The notes beneath the pieces are model-generated. The model worked only from the letters and a program-made list of their open reading frames with translations, ran no database searches and was not told the origin of the DNA. Shown here one piece after another: positions 7,925-17,638 of a stretch of 64,000 nucleotides of DNA; position 1 is the first letter of the stretch; each line of letters starts with the position of its first letter. The DNA is taken from assembly GCA_019694455.1 (NCBI GenBank), contig JAIBBY010000023.1, forward strand, positions 1-64,000, in the 5' to 3' direction. The DNA is from Pirellulales bacterium. GTDB lineage: Bacteria; Planctomycetota; Planctomycetia; Pirellulales; JAEUIK01. The position numbers and the translations under genes are program-made.

Positions 7925-10057
7925 TCATTTCGCCAGGGCGGCGCGCGCCACGCTTTGCGGCGCCGGCTGACTGCTGGCGCTGCGCGTCATGCCTAAGGTC
8001 AGCCAACCGCCGTCGGCCGCCGCCTGCGACGCCGTCAGCGGGCCCGCCTCGGCCAGTTTACCCGGCAGCTTGATCTGTTCGCCACCAAGTTCCGGCTTCA
8101 GAATCTTGCCCATCCGGCGTTCCAGCATGTTGCGCAGCGTTTGCTCGGCCACCGACAGGCGCCGCTCGCCGGGCACAAAGCCGGGCGGAAAAATCTCCAG
8201 CTCTCCCTGGCGAACCCCCTTGATGCCATTGGGGGTGTTTTCAAATTTGTAGGTCGCGGTCACGTTCATCGCGCGGTATTGGCGGTCGCCACTGCGAAAC
8301 CGCTGGCCGCGGATGGTGACCCTCAGCGATCCGTCGCGAAACACTACTTCGATCGGCTTGTGATCGGCGAACGTGATCGACCACGAATCCCCCTCTTCCT
8401 CTTCGTCGTATCCCTCGGGCAGTCGCCCCTGCTCGTCGCGCATGCGCTCTTTCACATCTTCTGATTCGAGCGTCTCGCCGGCCAGCAAACCTTGCGTCAG
8501 GCTGTTCACCGCTGTTTCGTGCAGGATCAGGCCGAGATCGGGAGAACCTGACCAGGAGGGGGGCAAGGTTGGCGCGCCGAGCCGAACGGGACCCGAAAAG
8601 GTGCCCGCCGCCAGCATGTAGTCGGGCGTGGTCCAAAAGAGCAAGTCGTCTGGAAAATGTCCGCGTTGGGCGAGCGGATCGCGGAATTGCTTCCAATACT
8701 GCTTGTCGGCATCGGCGATCTGGGCGTCGGCTCGCGAGTTGAGCCGCTCGCGCAGCGCGCGCCGCGCGCGATCGGATTGCCGCGATTCGCCCCCCGGTCG
8801 CGCCTCGGCCACGCGCCGGCTCGCCACCCGCTCGACAATGCGACCGCGGATGCCGCCGCTGGTCGAACCGATGCCGGTGGTCACCAGTCGCGTATCGGCG
8901 CTGGCGGTGGCGGGCTGTGTGGAGAGGCCCGTTGGTTCCACCAGAATTGATTTGTTCCCGGTCAGGTCGGTGTAGCCGCGCAGGCAGACGCGGGCCGAGC
9001 GATTGCGGCCCAGCGTCTCTGACACGACTTGTCCGCGAAACAGCGCGTTCCAAACCGCGCGGCGGTCGTTGGCCACTAGGTCGAGCAGCACATCTCCCTC
9101 GGTGCGGGCCGTGCCGGTGACCAGGGTCCCTTCGATCGTTTCGCGCACTGGCTCGCATTCGTTCAAATGCTCGGCAAAGCTGGAGCTGAGAAAACCCTCT
9201 GACACAGTGACGAACAAGTTCTTGTACGGAAAGCGAGCCTGCACCACGCTCACCACTTCGGGCGACTGGCCGTGATCGGCCAGCCAGTTGACCGCGCTAA
9301 CCACCGGATCGAGATCGGTGATGGCCGCTGCCTGTTGATCGGAAAGCGCCTTGGCCAGCGCCTCCAGTCGCGGTTGTGCCTCCTGGGCAAGATCCTTGGC
9401 TTCGCTGCCGCGTAGCGTGCGCACATAGCGGCGCAGCGCGCGGGCGGCGCGGCGGAAGGGGCGCATCTCCAGCCCGCGATTGCCGCTTTCGAATCGCTCG
9501 GCAAGTGGGATCAACTGCTCAACCGTCGGCGGTGGACCGGCGGCAAGTTGGACCAACCGATCGAGTTCCAAGTAGCGTTGCCAGCCGGCGCCGGTCGAGA
9601 CGCCGTCGAGGTAAACATCGAGATCCTTGACTGCTGCGGCCAGCGACTCGCGCCGCGCCGCCACTTCTTTCTCTGTGGGAGGCGCGGGCTGAGCGGCGCG
9701 GACGATCTCGGGGAGCTTTTTATCCAGTAGCTCACCACTGGCCAGCCAACGCTCTAAAGCTTTCCGCACCGCTGCAAACCGCGGCAGTTCGAGCCCTGGC
9801 TGCGGACTGCGGTAGCGCGAGATGATCTGAGAAACTGCGACGACATCGGGCTCCGCGGTGACAAGTTGTGCCTGGAGCTGGTCGGTTTGCAGGAAATCGT
9901 TCCAGCCAGATTGGTTAGAACTGGTAGCCAGCCAGGTTTGTAGGCGCTCCAGCGCGGCCTTGGCCTCGGCGCGAGGATCAGACGCATTGCTCGTTTCGGC
10001 GGCTCTTGCGACGGTGGCCAAGCATACGACGAGTGCTGCTAACGCCATACAACGCAT
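7925..10057 (-). CDS. Secreted protein with internal duplication, unknown function
   Basis: 710 residues. A signal peptide (about 1-20, ending TVARAA) is followed by two similar helical units at about residues 31-105 and 138-213; they share the plan LxxWLxxxxxxxGWxxFLxxDxLxxQL then PGLELPRF/RGLEMRPF and ALxRWL/ALRRYV. The second half contains the strand-rich stretch GRNRSARVCLRGYTDLTGNK, an acidic run (DEEEEGD) and a possible C-terminal domain around VPGERRLSVAEQTLRNMLERRMG. No enzyme motif is evident. The ATG at 10057 has AGGAG 8 bases upstream; the open frame extends to 10279 but that extension is unlikely to be translated. It probably acts in the periplasm and likely forms an operon with the gene at 7414. 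Confidence 0.82.
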   Translation of the reverse strand: MRCMALAALVVCLATVARAAETSNASDPRAEAKAALERLQTWLATSSNQSGWNDFLQTDQLQAQLVTAEPDVVAVSQIISRYRSPQPGLELPRFAAVRKALERWLASGELLDKKLPEIVRAAQPAPPTEKEVAARRESLAAAVKDLDVYLDGVSTGAGWQRYLELDRLVQLAAGPPPTVEQLIPLAERFESGNRGLEMRPFRRAARALRRYVRTLRGSEAKDLAQEAQPRLEALAKALSDQQAAAITDLDPVVSAVNWLADHGQSPEVVSVVQARFPYKNLFVTVSEGFLSSSFAEHLNECEPVRETIEGTLVTGTARTEGDVLLDLVANDRRAVWNALFRGQVVSETLGRNRSARVCLRGYTDLTGNKSILVEPTGLSTQPATASADTRLVTTGIGSTSGGIRGRIVERVASRRVAEARPGGESRQSDRARRALRERLNSRADAQIADADKQYWKQFRDPLAQRGHFPDDLLFWTTPDYMLAAGTFSGPVRLGAPTLPPSWSGSPDLGLILHETAVNSLTQGLLAGETLESEDVKERMRDEQGRLPEGYDEEEEGDSWSITFADHKPIEVVFRDGSLRVTIRGQRFRSGDRQYRAMNVTATYKFENTPNGIKGVRQGELEIFPPGFVPGERRLSVAEQTLRNMLERRMGKILKPELGGEQIKLPGKLAEAGPLTASQAAADGGWLTLGMTRSASSQPAPQSVARAALAK

Positions 10058-10469
10058 GACTTTATCTCCTAGATGACAGCACCGGGCGCTTTCCACGTCA
10101 GCATAGATAACACTAAATCCAGCCTTTGGCCAACTTCTGGCCAGGATTGATTTTGTGCCAATCTCCGCCGACCGGGGAGTTGATTCAGAAGTGATAGCTT
10201 GATAAACCGGTTCGATCTCAAGCGGCAAAGTCTTCGTACTTTGCCCAGACCGTTTTATCCGGAAATCCCACCCAAGCAAATCCGAACCCTGATTTTACCC
10301 TTCGGGTTGGCACGACGCCTTTGAGCGCCCTTGGCGCTCCCCCGCCCCAATCGCCGCGGACACGGAACCTGCGGCAGTTATCCCACGGCCGGCCATACCG
10401 GCGCTCATCGACGCCGTGCCCTGCGCGGCGCGGAGATGACTTTCCCCGCCCACATTGGAGAGAAGAGCG
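10058..10469. other. Divergent intergenic region with paired palindromes
   Basis: About 410 bases between divergent genes. It holds two TGGCCA palindromes 11 bases apart (10127-10132 and 10138-10143), a 7-bp perfect hairpin GAGCGCC/GGCGCTC at 10323-10339 and a small ACCC/GGGT hairpin at 10297-10307. No gene is supported. Confidence 0.45.
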
Positions 10470-11372
10470 ATGATTTTGTCGAAACGGATTGTGTGCCTCA
10501 CGCTGCTATTTGTTGGTCTTGCCGCTAGCTCGGCGCTGGCGGCCGGCGCCGCGACGCAGAGTTGGCACACCGACTACACCAAAGCGGTGCAGTCGGCCAA
10601 AGAGCAAGGGAAGTACCTGTTCATCTTTTTTCACGAGACGGGCAACAGCGCTGTGCGCGACGCGTTTGAAAGCCGCGTGCTTGCGCAGTCCGAGGTGCAA
10701 GCTCGACTCGCTGGTTTCGAGCGCGTGCGATTGCCGCTTGACGCTTCGATCTACATCGGCGGCAAGCTCACACGGTTGCTCGATCACCCTTCGTTCTCCG
10801 AGATGCAGCGCCAGCAAGGGATCGCCATTCTCGATTTCGCCGCGCCCGGCAGCGCGCATTACGGATTGGTGGTGAACATGTTTCCGTTTCGACCGGGGCG
10901 CTACTACGGCGTGCCGGCCGTCAAGACGATTCTCGCTCTGCCATCCGGCACGTTGACGCAACGCACCATGATCTACGCCGTGCGCATGCACCCCGAACAT
11001 CCGGCGAGCACTCGCGGCGAGTTTAGTCCGATTTTGGCCAATGAGGCCGAGAGCCACTCGCACCATCAAGCGAACATTCGCGTGCAAGGGCATCACCAAT
11101 GGGGCTACCGCTTTCAGCGCATCTTGGGGCGATTGCGCTATCGATTTGGTGGTGGCGGTGGCGACAGCGGCCCCACCGAGGTCGTCGCCGAGAGTTGGCC
11201 CGGCAAGACGCTGGTCGACGCGGCGGTCGATTGCGTCGATAGCTGGCGTCAGTCGTCTGGTCATTGGGACGCCGTTCGTTCCGATCATGGCGCGTATGCC
11301 TACGACATGAAGCGCGGCAGCAACGGCATCTGGTACGCCACCGGCATCTTTGCCGGGTACCGGCATCGCTAG
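10470..11372 (+). CDS. Secreted protein: thioredoxin-like fold without CXXC joined to a CAP-like domain
   Basis: 300 residues. A signal peptide (about 1-25) is followed by a thioredoxin-like region (31-170): SWHTDYTKAVQSAKEQGKYLFIFFHETGN, where the usual WCxxC redox site is replaced by HETGN. From about 195 the sequence SHSHHQANIRVQGHHQW then ESWPGKTLVDAAVDCVDSW, SSGHWDAV and NGIWYATGIFA resembles the CAP/SCP fold. It is thus probably a non-redox envelope protein. The ATG at 10470 follows GGAGAGAAGAGCG and starts the signal peptide. Its stop codon shares the CTAG tetranucleotide with the stop of galM on the other strand. Family assignment is by pattern. Confidence 0.78.
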   Translation: MILSKRIVCLTLLFVGLAASSALAAGAATQSWHTDYTKAVQSAKEQGKYLFIFFHETGNSAVRDAFESRVLAQSEVQARLAGFERVRLPLDASIYIGGKLTRLLDHPSFSEMQRQQGIAILDFAAPGSAHYGLVVNMFPFRPGRYYGVPAVKTILALPSGTLTQRTMIYAVRMHPEHPASTRGEFSPILANEAESHSHHQANIRVQGHHQWGYRFQRILGRLRYRFGGGGGDSGPTEVVAESWPGKTLVDAAVDCVDSWRQSSGHWDAVRSDHGAYAYDMKRGSNGIWYATGIFAGYRHR

Positions 11373-12328
11373 TGAGTGGCGCTTGCCAGTTCCATGTCGA
11401 TGCTCGCCGTGCGCGACTGACCAGGGGCCAGGATTGTTAACCCGGTCTTGTGCCCCTGGGCCTCCAGTTCAAAGGCGTTTGAGACCGACGTGTATGGCTC
11501 GATGCACACCGCCTCGCCATGTGGCGGCGTGAACACCACACACGCGCAGAACTCCTGTCCAAAGCGAATCGTCAGCCGGCGGCGAGCCTGATGATCGATC
11601 ACGCTTGCCGCGCACTGGCCGCGCTCGAAATCGAGTCCGCACAGCACATCGTCAATCTTCAATTCGCCAAACCGCGCTCCGGCGCGCAGGTCGCGCGACG
11701 CGTCGACCGGCAGCTCGCGGCCCGTGGGCAACATGCCCGCCAATTCCCAATATTCGGCCGCGGGCACCTGCGTGAGACAAGCGCCACGATCGGCGCCGAC
11801 GGCCAGCGGCAGGCGAAAGTAGGGATGCGTGCCAAACCAGTACGGCAGTGGGCGCTCGCCGGTATTGGTGAATTCAAAACTCGACTCCAACCGCGCGCCG
11901 GCGACTCGATAGGTGGCGCGAATTCGATAGTCGCTGGGCCAGCGGTCGAGCGTGTCAGGCGCGTCGAGCGCCGCCTGAAACTCCGCGGTCGCTTCGTCTG
12001 CGCCTTGCTGGATCACTCGCCACGGCCGATTGAGGACAAACCCGTGAATCGCGTTGCCAAAATCGTCTCCCACCTCCAGCGCGTAGCGCCGGCCTTGAAA
12101 GTCGAAATGCGTGCCGCGAATCCGTCCGGCAAAGGGGAACAAGATCGGGATGCCGCTGCGCGACGGCTTCTGCTCACCAGACAAAAAATCGGGATGCGAC
12201 CAGAGCGTTTCGTGACTGTCGCCTGCCAGCATCGCGCGAAAACTAAAGCAATTGAATCCCATCGCCGGGGCGATGCGCGCCTCGCTGCCGGACTCTTCGT
12301 CTCGAATGGAAATGTAGTCGATCGACAT
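11369..12328 (-). CDS. galM: Aldose 1-epimerase (mutarotase)
   Basis: 319 residues of the galactose mutarotase family, which interconverts alpha and beta anomers of aldoses. Key motifs are present: FPFAGRIRG (substrate Arg), HGFVLNRPW (first catalytic His, residue 95), THPYFRLP (second His) and CIEPYTS (catalytic Glu near the C-terminus). No signal peptide, so it is cytoplasmic. The ATG at 12328 shares its A with the upstream hydantoinase stop (TGATG), so the two are translationally coupled. The pairing with an oxoprolinase-like enzyme makes no obvious pathway; galE is 41 kb away. The substrate may be a sugar other than galactose, as in the YeaD/LacX-type branches. Confidence 0.9.
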   Translation of the reverse strand: MSIDYISIRDEESGSEARIAPAMGFNCFSFRAMLAGDSHETLWSHPDFLSGEQKPSRSGIPILFPFAGRIRGTHFDFQGRRYALEVGDDFGNAIHGFVLNRPWRVIQQGADEATAEFQAALDAPDTLDRWPSDYRIRATYRVAGARLESSFEFTNTGERPLPYWFGTHPYFRLPLAVGADRGACLTQVPAAEYWELAGMLPTGRELPVDASRDLRAGARFGELKIDDVLCGLDFERGQCAASVIDHQARRRLTIRFGQEFCACVVFTPPHGEAVCIEPYTSVSNAFELEAQGHKTGLTILAPGQSRTASIDMELASATH

Positions 12329-15300
12329 CAAAGCGCCTCGTTGGGTTGAGATGATCGCATTTCATTTTCCGCCGCGCCCCAGCCTCCGCCCCCCGGCGTC
12401 TCGATCGTCAGCACATCGCCGGCGTTGACGCTCAATTGCGCCTGATAGCTCAAGGTTTCCACTTGGCCGTTTGCCCGCCGCAATGTGTTGCTGCCGAGTC
12501 CGCCCGGCTCACCGCCGGCCGCGCCGTAGGGCGGGTAAGGTCCGCGCCGCTGCGAGAGAATCGACACGGCCAGCGGCTTCAAAAACTCGATCTCGCGAAT
12601 CACTCCTTCGCCGCCGCGCTGGTGGCCGGCGCCGCCAGAGTCTTGGCGAATCGCGAATCGCCGCAAGCGCACTGGGGCGCGCCGCTCCAGCACCTCGGGA
12701 TCGGTGAGTCGCGTATTGGTCATATGGGTATGCACCGCGTCGGCGCCAGCGCGACGGTTGGTTGCGCCCGCGCCGCCGCAGATTGTCTCGTAGTAGCCAA
12801 ACGTGGCATCGCCAAACAACAGGTTGTTCATCGTCCCTTGGCTGGCCGCCGCCAAGCCCAAGGCGCCCAACAGCACGTCCACCACACGCTGCGATGTTTC
12901 CACATTGCCCCCCACCACGGCGGGCGAGGTGGCCGGCGTCGCGCCAGGCGCGGGGTTCAAGATCGACTCGGGCAGGATCAACGTCACCGGGCTGAGCACT
13001 CCTTCGTTGAGCGGAATATCTTCGGCGATCAGCACCCGCAGCACATACAGCGTTGCCGCCGTGACGATGGCGCGATTGGCGTTTAGGTTGCCCGCCGAGA
13101 CGCCGCTTGTGCCGGTGAAGTCGATGATCGCGCGCGGCGCTGGCAGATGCTCAATGGTGATCGCCACGGCGATACGCTCGCCGCCATCGAGATGATCGAC
13201 AAACTCGCGTCGCCCCAGCGGCAACCGCGCCAAGGCCTGCCGCAGCTTGCGCTCGGCGGCGTCTTGGATGTGTTCCATATAGGCTTCAACCACCGGCAAG
13301 GTGTAACGCTCGACAAGCCGCGCCAGGTCGCGAGCGCCTTGCTGGTTGGCGGCGATTTGCGCCGCGATGTCGGCCAGATTGTCGGCCACGGCGCGGCTGG
13401 GATGCGGCCCCGCGCTCAACAGCGCCTCAAGGGCCTCCATTCGCGATTGGCCAGCGGCCACCACGCGCAAGTTGCGGATCAGCACCCCTTCTTCCGCCAG
13501 GTTCTTGGAGAACGGCGGCATCGAGCCGGGCACAATTCCGCCAATCTCGGCATGATGCGCCCGGCTGGCCGTGAAGAACAGCAAGCGTCCAGTCGTCGGG
13601 TCGTGTACCGGCGTCACCACGGTGACATCGGGCAGGTGTGAGCCGCCGCGATAGGGGTCGTTGGTCACGAACACGTCGCCCGGCGCCATTCGCGAATTGT
13701 CGGCCAGCACCGATCGCACGGTGAGGCCCATCGCCCCTAAGTGAACCGGAATGTGCGGCGCGTTGACAATCAAATGCCCGGCGGCGTTGAACAGCGCGCA
13801 GCTAAAATCGAGTCGCTCCTTCACGTTCACGCTGCTGGCCGTGTTGCGGAGCGTGATGCCCATCTGTTCGGCGATGCCGGCGAATTGATTGTTGAAGACT
13901 TCGAGCATCACCGGGTCGGCCGTGGTTGACGCAGCCGCGGCGTTTTGAACTGCGTCGCCTGTGAGCAGTAGCTCTCCGCCCGAGAGCACCTCGGCGCGCC
14001 AGCCCGGCTCGATCCACAGCGTGGAGGTCGGTTCGCAGACAATCGCCGGTCCGGTCAGCACGCAGCCTGGCGTCAGATTGGCGCGGTCGTATTGCAGCGC
14101 GGCCAGCTCTTTGCCGGCGTGCCACACGGCGACGCTTTCGCCCCGCCTGGAATCGCGCGCCGCCAGCCGCTTGGATAGCGGCAATGCCGCGGATACGCGG
14201 CCTTGCGCGGCGATACGGGCCGACACCACTTCCAAGGGGCGCTGCTGATGCAGATAGCCATAGAGCTTTTGATGTTCGCGCGCGAAGGCAGCCGCATAGT
14301 CGCCATCGGCGGGCGCGACAATGGCCAGCGCCGCGTCGAGTCCGCGATAACGCATCTCCAGAGAGCGGCTAATTTCGATGCGCTCGGCCGGCACGCCTTC
14401 GTCTTGCAGTTCGTCGCGCGCTGAGCTGGCAAGTTTGTCAAACACATTGGCAAGCCGACTCGCTAATTGCTCGTCCCACGGCTGATATACGCCCGCTACT
14501 TTGTGCCGCGTCACGTCGGCCAGGCCGATGCCGTAGGCGCTCAACAGGCCGGCGTCTGGATGGCAGAGCACCTGACGCATGCCCAGTTCGCGCGCGACGG
14601 CGGTGGCGTGTTGCCCTCCCGCGCCGCCGAACGACGCCAAGACATAATCGCGCGGGTCGGCGCCTTGCGCAATTGAAATGGCGCGGATCGCCTGCACCAT
14701 GTTTTGATTGGCGATCTCGAGCAGCCCCTCGCAGAGCGCCTGCGGCGTGTATTCGCGTCCCGATTCGGCGCGCACCGCGGCGATCAGTTCCGCCAGGCGC
14801 AATTCGACGGCCGCCCGATCGAGCGGCAGCGGAAACCGCCGCGCCGGCAATCTGCCCAGATAGTAGTTGAGATCGGTGACGCACAATGGGCCACCGCGAC
14901 CATAACAGGCAGGACCAGGATCGGCGCCGGCGCTTTCGGGACCGACCACCAGCTTCACGCCGTCGAAGCGGCAGATCGATCCGCCACCCGCGGCAACGGT
15001 ATGAATCTTGAGGATCGGCGTCACCAGCCGCACCCCTGCCTTTTCGGTTTCGTACTCGAACTCGAAACCGCCGTCGAACCGCGACACATCGGTGCTGGTG
15101 CCTCCCATGTCGAAACCGATGGCGCGCGCAAAGCCCGCCGCCAGCGCCACCTGGGAGAAACCAACCACGCCCCCGGCCGGGCCACTGAGCACGCTGTCTT
15201 TGCCCGTGAAATGGTCGGCGCCGATCAGCCCGCCGGCCGAGGTCATCAAGCGCAGACGGCTGCCGGCGCCGAGCGCGCTTTGCAGTCGGCCGACATATTG

Positions 15301-16194
15301 CCGCAGCACTGGGTTGAGATAGGCGTCGACTACGGTGGTGTCCCCCCGCGCCACGATCTTGACCAGCGGCGCCGCCCGATGCGACACGCTGATCTCCGTG
15401 AAGCCAGCCCGGCGAGCCGCCTGTTCGACCAGCGCTTCGTGCTGGGGGTGATCGCTGGCGTGCAACAGGCAAATGGCCAGCGACTCGATTCCTTGTTGCT
15501 TTAGCTCCTTGAGCGGCGCGATCATCGCGTCTTGGTCAGGCGCCTTCAGCACGGCGCCATCGACCGCCACGCGTTCGTCGATTTCCAGCACCGCGCTAAA
15601 GAGCGGCTCGGTTTTGACGATATCCAAGTCGAACAAACGCGGCCGGTTCTGATAGCCGATTTTCAGTATGTCGCCAAAGCCGCGCGTGGTGACCAGCGCC
15701 GTGCGCGCCCCGCGGCGAGTGAGCAAGGCGTTGGTGCCGCGCGTGGTGCCCAGCCGAATCGAAACGACGCCAATCGGCTGATCGCAGTGCAGGCCCAGCA
15801 GGTAGCGCACGGCGACCAGCGGCGCCTCTTCGCCGCTGGATAGTTCGTAAACAAGACCGTCGCCAACGTCGTCTGGCAGATCGACGTCTAGCATAAGGGC
15901 CCCCCGGGCTTGGTCGAACTCGAGAACCCGTCCCTCCGCTACGATGCGCGCGCCGCTGCGCAAACGAACGGCAAAGCCTTCCCACACGCGAGGCGGATCG
16001 GCGCGGCGAGCGCTATCGAAGATCGTGCGCCTCGACGAACCGGGCTCCACTCGCCCGGTCACCATGCCGGTGCTCAGCAGCTTGTAACGCGACAACTGGC
16101 CCTGCGGGCCGCGGGCAAAACAGTCGGTGAAGGTGCCGCCGACATCGATCCAAAACTCCCAGGGGGGGGCGACGCTAGAAGCTTGATCTGACAT
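12328..16194 (-). CDS. Fused hydantoinase/oxoprolinase (HyuA-HyuB), 5-oxoprolinase type
   Basis: 1288 residues, the size of single-chain 5-oxoprolinases. The N-terminal half (about 1-690) is HyuA-like: [11 protein letters not shown] at 16-26, [29 protein letters not shown] and GGGSI. The second half (about 745-1270) is HyuB-like, starting near [19 protein letters not shown], with [41 protein letters not shown] and the C-terminal PGGGGWG. The likely reaction is ATP-dependent opening of 5-oxoproline or a hydantoin ring. The ATG at 16194 is chosen because it precedes the first conserved strand; the frame is open to 16494 but would overlap the next gene. The ribosome binding site is weak. It is coupled to galM downstream. 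Confidence 0.92.
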   Translation of the reverse strand: MSDQASSVAPPWEFWIDVGGTFTDCFARGPQGQLSRYKLLSTGMVTGRVEPGSSRRTIFDSARRADPPRVWEGFAVRLRSGARIVAEGRVLEFDQARGALMLDVDLPDDVGDGLVYELSSGEEAPLVAVRYLLGLHCDQPIGVVSIRLGTTRGTNALLTRRGARTALVTTRGFGDILKIGYQNRPRLFDLDIVKTEPLFSAVLEIDERVAVDGAVLKAPDQDAMIAPLKELKQQGIESLAICLLHASDHPQHEALVEQAARRAGFTEISVSHRAAPLVKIVARGDTTVVDAYLNPVLRQYVGRLQSALGAGSRLRLMTSAGGLIGADHFTGKDSVLSGPAGGVVGFSQVALAAGFARAIGFDMGGTSTDVSRFDGGFEFEYETEKAGVRLVTPILKIHTVAAGGGSICRFDGVKLVVGPESAGADPGPACYGRGGPLCVTDLNYYLGRLPARRFPLPLDRAAVELRLAELIAAVRAESGREYTPQALCEGLLEIANQNMVQAIRAISIAQGADPRDYVLASFGGAGGQHATAVARELGMRQVLCHPDAGLLSAYGIGLADVTRHKVAGVYQPWDEQLASRLANVFDKLASSARDELQDEGVPAERIEISRSLEMRYRGLDAALAIVAPADGDYAAAFAREHQKLYGYLHQQRPLEVVSARIAAQGRVSAALPLSKRLAARDSRRGESVAVWHAGKELAALQYDRANLTPGCVLTGPAIVCEPTSTLWIEPGWRAEVLSGGELLLTGDAVQNAAAASTTADPVMLEVFNNQFAGIAEQMGITLRNTASSVNVKERLDFSCALFNAAGHLIVNAPHIPVHLGAMGLTVRSVLADNSRMAPGDVFVTNDPYRGGSHLPDVTVVTPVHDPTTGRLLFFTASRAHHAEIGGIVPGSMPPFSKNLAEEGVLIRNLRVVAAGQSRMEALEALLSAGPHPSRAVADNLADIAAQIAANQQGARDLARLVERYTLPVVEAYMEHIQDAAERKLRQALARLPLGRREFVDHLDGGERIAVAITIEHLPAPRAIIDFTGTSGVSAGNLNANRAIVTAATLYVLRVLIAEDIPLNEGVLSPVTLILPESILNPAPGATPATSPAVVGGNVETSQRVVDVLLGALGLAAASQGTMNNLLFGDATFGYYETICGGAGATNRRAGADAVHTHMTNTRLTDPEVLERRAPVRLRRFAIRQDSGGAGHQRGGEGVIREIEFLKPLAVSILSQRRGPYPPYGAAGGEPGGLGSNTLRRANGQVETLSYQAQLSVNAGDVLTIETPGGGGWGAAENEMRSSQPNEAL

Positions 16195-16282
16195 GCCGTG
16201 ATGTTCGGCGAAACGACCCGCGTTGACAAGCGGCGCGCCGCGCGAGCGATCTCGGCAGCTTGTTGAACACTTCAACCGGTTG

Positions 16283-17527
16283 CTAGCCGCCACCGAGCGC
16301 GACGAGGTGCGAGAAAGTGCGCAGATACAATACGCCGCCCGCCACGCTGGGGGTGCTGTGACTTCCTTCGCCGATCGGATTTTTGCCGAGCAGTTGATAC
16401 TCGGGCCCGGTGGCGACGACGACGCACTCTCCCGCGTCCGACATACAGTACAGCCGGCGATCGACGCAAATTGGCGAACCGAAGTAGCGCCCACCCACGC
16501 GGTGTTGCCAGACCACTTCGCCCGAATCGCTCCGCACGCTGCTCACCACCCCTTGATCGCTCCACAGATAGACATGACCGTCCAGGTACACCGGCGTAGG
16601 CACATACGGCGCGCTCTTGGTGATCTTGTAGGCGACCTCTGGCGCGGGCTGGTTATCTGGCCCGCCGGGGCGCACCGCCACGACAAAGTTGCCGCCGCCT
16701 CCCGAGCCGCAGGTACCTAGCACCAGGTCGCCGGCCACGACGGGCGAGCTGACCGTGCGCTTGTCGAACACGTCGGCCAGTTCCCAGAGCCGTGCGCCCG
16801 TCTTGGGGTCGATGCCGGTGAAGCCGTGCGCGCCGCTCAAGAAAACGAGTTCCGGACCGCGTCCCGGTGGCTCGTAGACGCATGGCGTGGCGTACGACAC
16901 CTCGCGTCCCGGGCGTGGGGTTTGCCAAACGACTTCTCCGTTGGTTCGATCGAGCGCCACCAAGAAACTGACGCCCGACTCGTCTTGATCGTTGCCCAGG
17001 ATCACCAGGTTTTCATAGACGATTGGCGACGTGCCGCAGCTATGTTGGCTCACGAACGGCCCCAACGAGCGATGCCAGACTTCCTGGCCATCGTGGTCCA
17101 AGGCGCGGATGGAGTAGTCTTCCGGCGCTGACCACACCACATACACCCGCTCTTCGTCAACTGCTGGCGTGGACGACGCGAAGCTATTGAATTGATGTTT
17201 GGTGTGCAACGACGAGGTGTAGCTGCGCGACCAGAGCAACTTGCCGTCGCGCGCGCTGAGGCAGTGCGCCATGCGCGTGGCGTTGTCGTTGTCGGCGCTG
17301 GTCAAAAAGACTTTGTCTCCCCAGATCACCGGGGCCGAGTGGCCAACGCCCGGCAGTTCCACGCGCCAGCGATAGTCGGCTTCGGTCCACTCGGCGGGAA
17401 TGCCTTGGGCCTCGCTAACACCGGAACCATTGGGCCCGCGAAAGCGAGTCCACTCCTGGGCGAAAGTCCAATCGGCGCAACACGCTATCGCCAGCAGCAA
17501 TACGAGACGGGTCGTCCAGTGCGTCAT
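16283..17527 (-). CDS. Secreted PQQ-type beta-propeller protein
   Basis: 414 residues: a signal peptide (about 1-23, ending TFA) and a repeated-strand body typical of PQQ/BamB-like propellers. The start EWTRFRGPNGSGVSEA is very common in planctomycete proteins of this type. Repeats include SARDGKLLWSRSY, DHDGQEVWHRSLG, DRTNGEVVWQTPR, DPKTGARLWELAD and RSDSGEVVWQHRVGG. No methanol-dehydrogenase catalytic Asp is obvious, so it is more likely a structural or binding protein than a quinoprotein enzyme. It lies between the hydantoinase (88 bases) and the transporter (111 bases) on the same strand. Its substrate or partner is unknown. Confidence 0.9.
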   Translation of the reverse strand: MTHWTTRLVLLLAIACCADWTFAQEWTRFRGPNGSGVSEAQGIPAEWTEADYRWRVELPGVGHSAPVIWGDKVFLTSADNDNATRMAHCLSARDGKLLWSRSYTSSLHTKHQFNSFASSTPAVDEERVYVVWSAPEDYSIRALDHDGQEVWHRSLGPFVSQHSCGTSPIVYENLVILGNDQDESGVSFLVALDRTNGEVVWQTPRPGREVSYATPCVYEPPGRGPELVFLSGAHGFTGIDPKTGARLWELADVFDKRTVSSPVVAGDLVLGTCGSGGGGNFVVAVRPGGPDNQPAPEVAYKITKSAPYVPTPVYLDGHVYLWSDQGVVSSVRSDSGEVVWQHRVGGRYFGSPICVDRRLYCMSDAGECVVVATGPEYQLLGKNPIGEGSHSTPSVAGGVLYLRTFSHLVALGGG

Positions 17528-17638
17528 CGGCTCGGTCTCCGCGGCGGCGATTCCAGGGCGCGCAGCGTCAGCCTAACAGGCGCACGGAGCGCAACGCAAA
17601 TCGACGCGCGGCAAAGTGCCCGACCAGCGACCTCGCCC

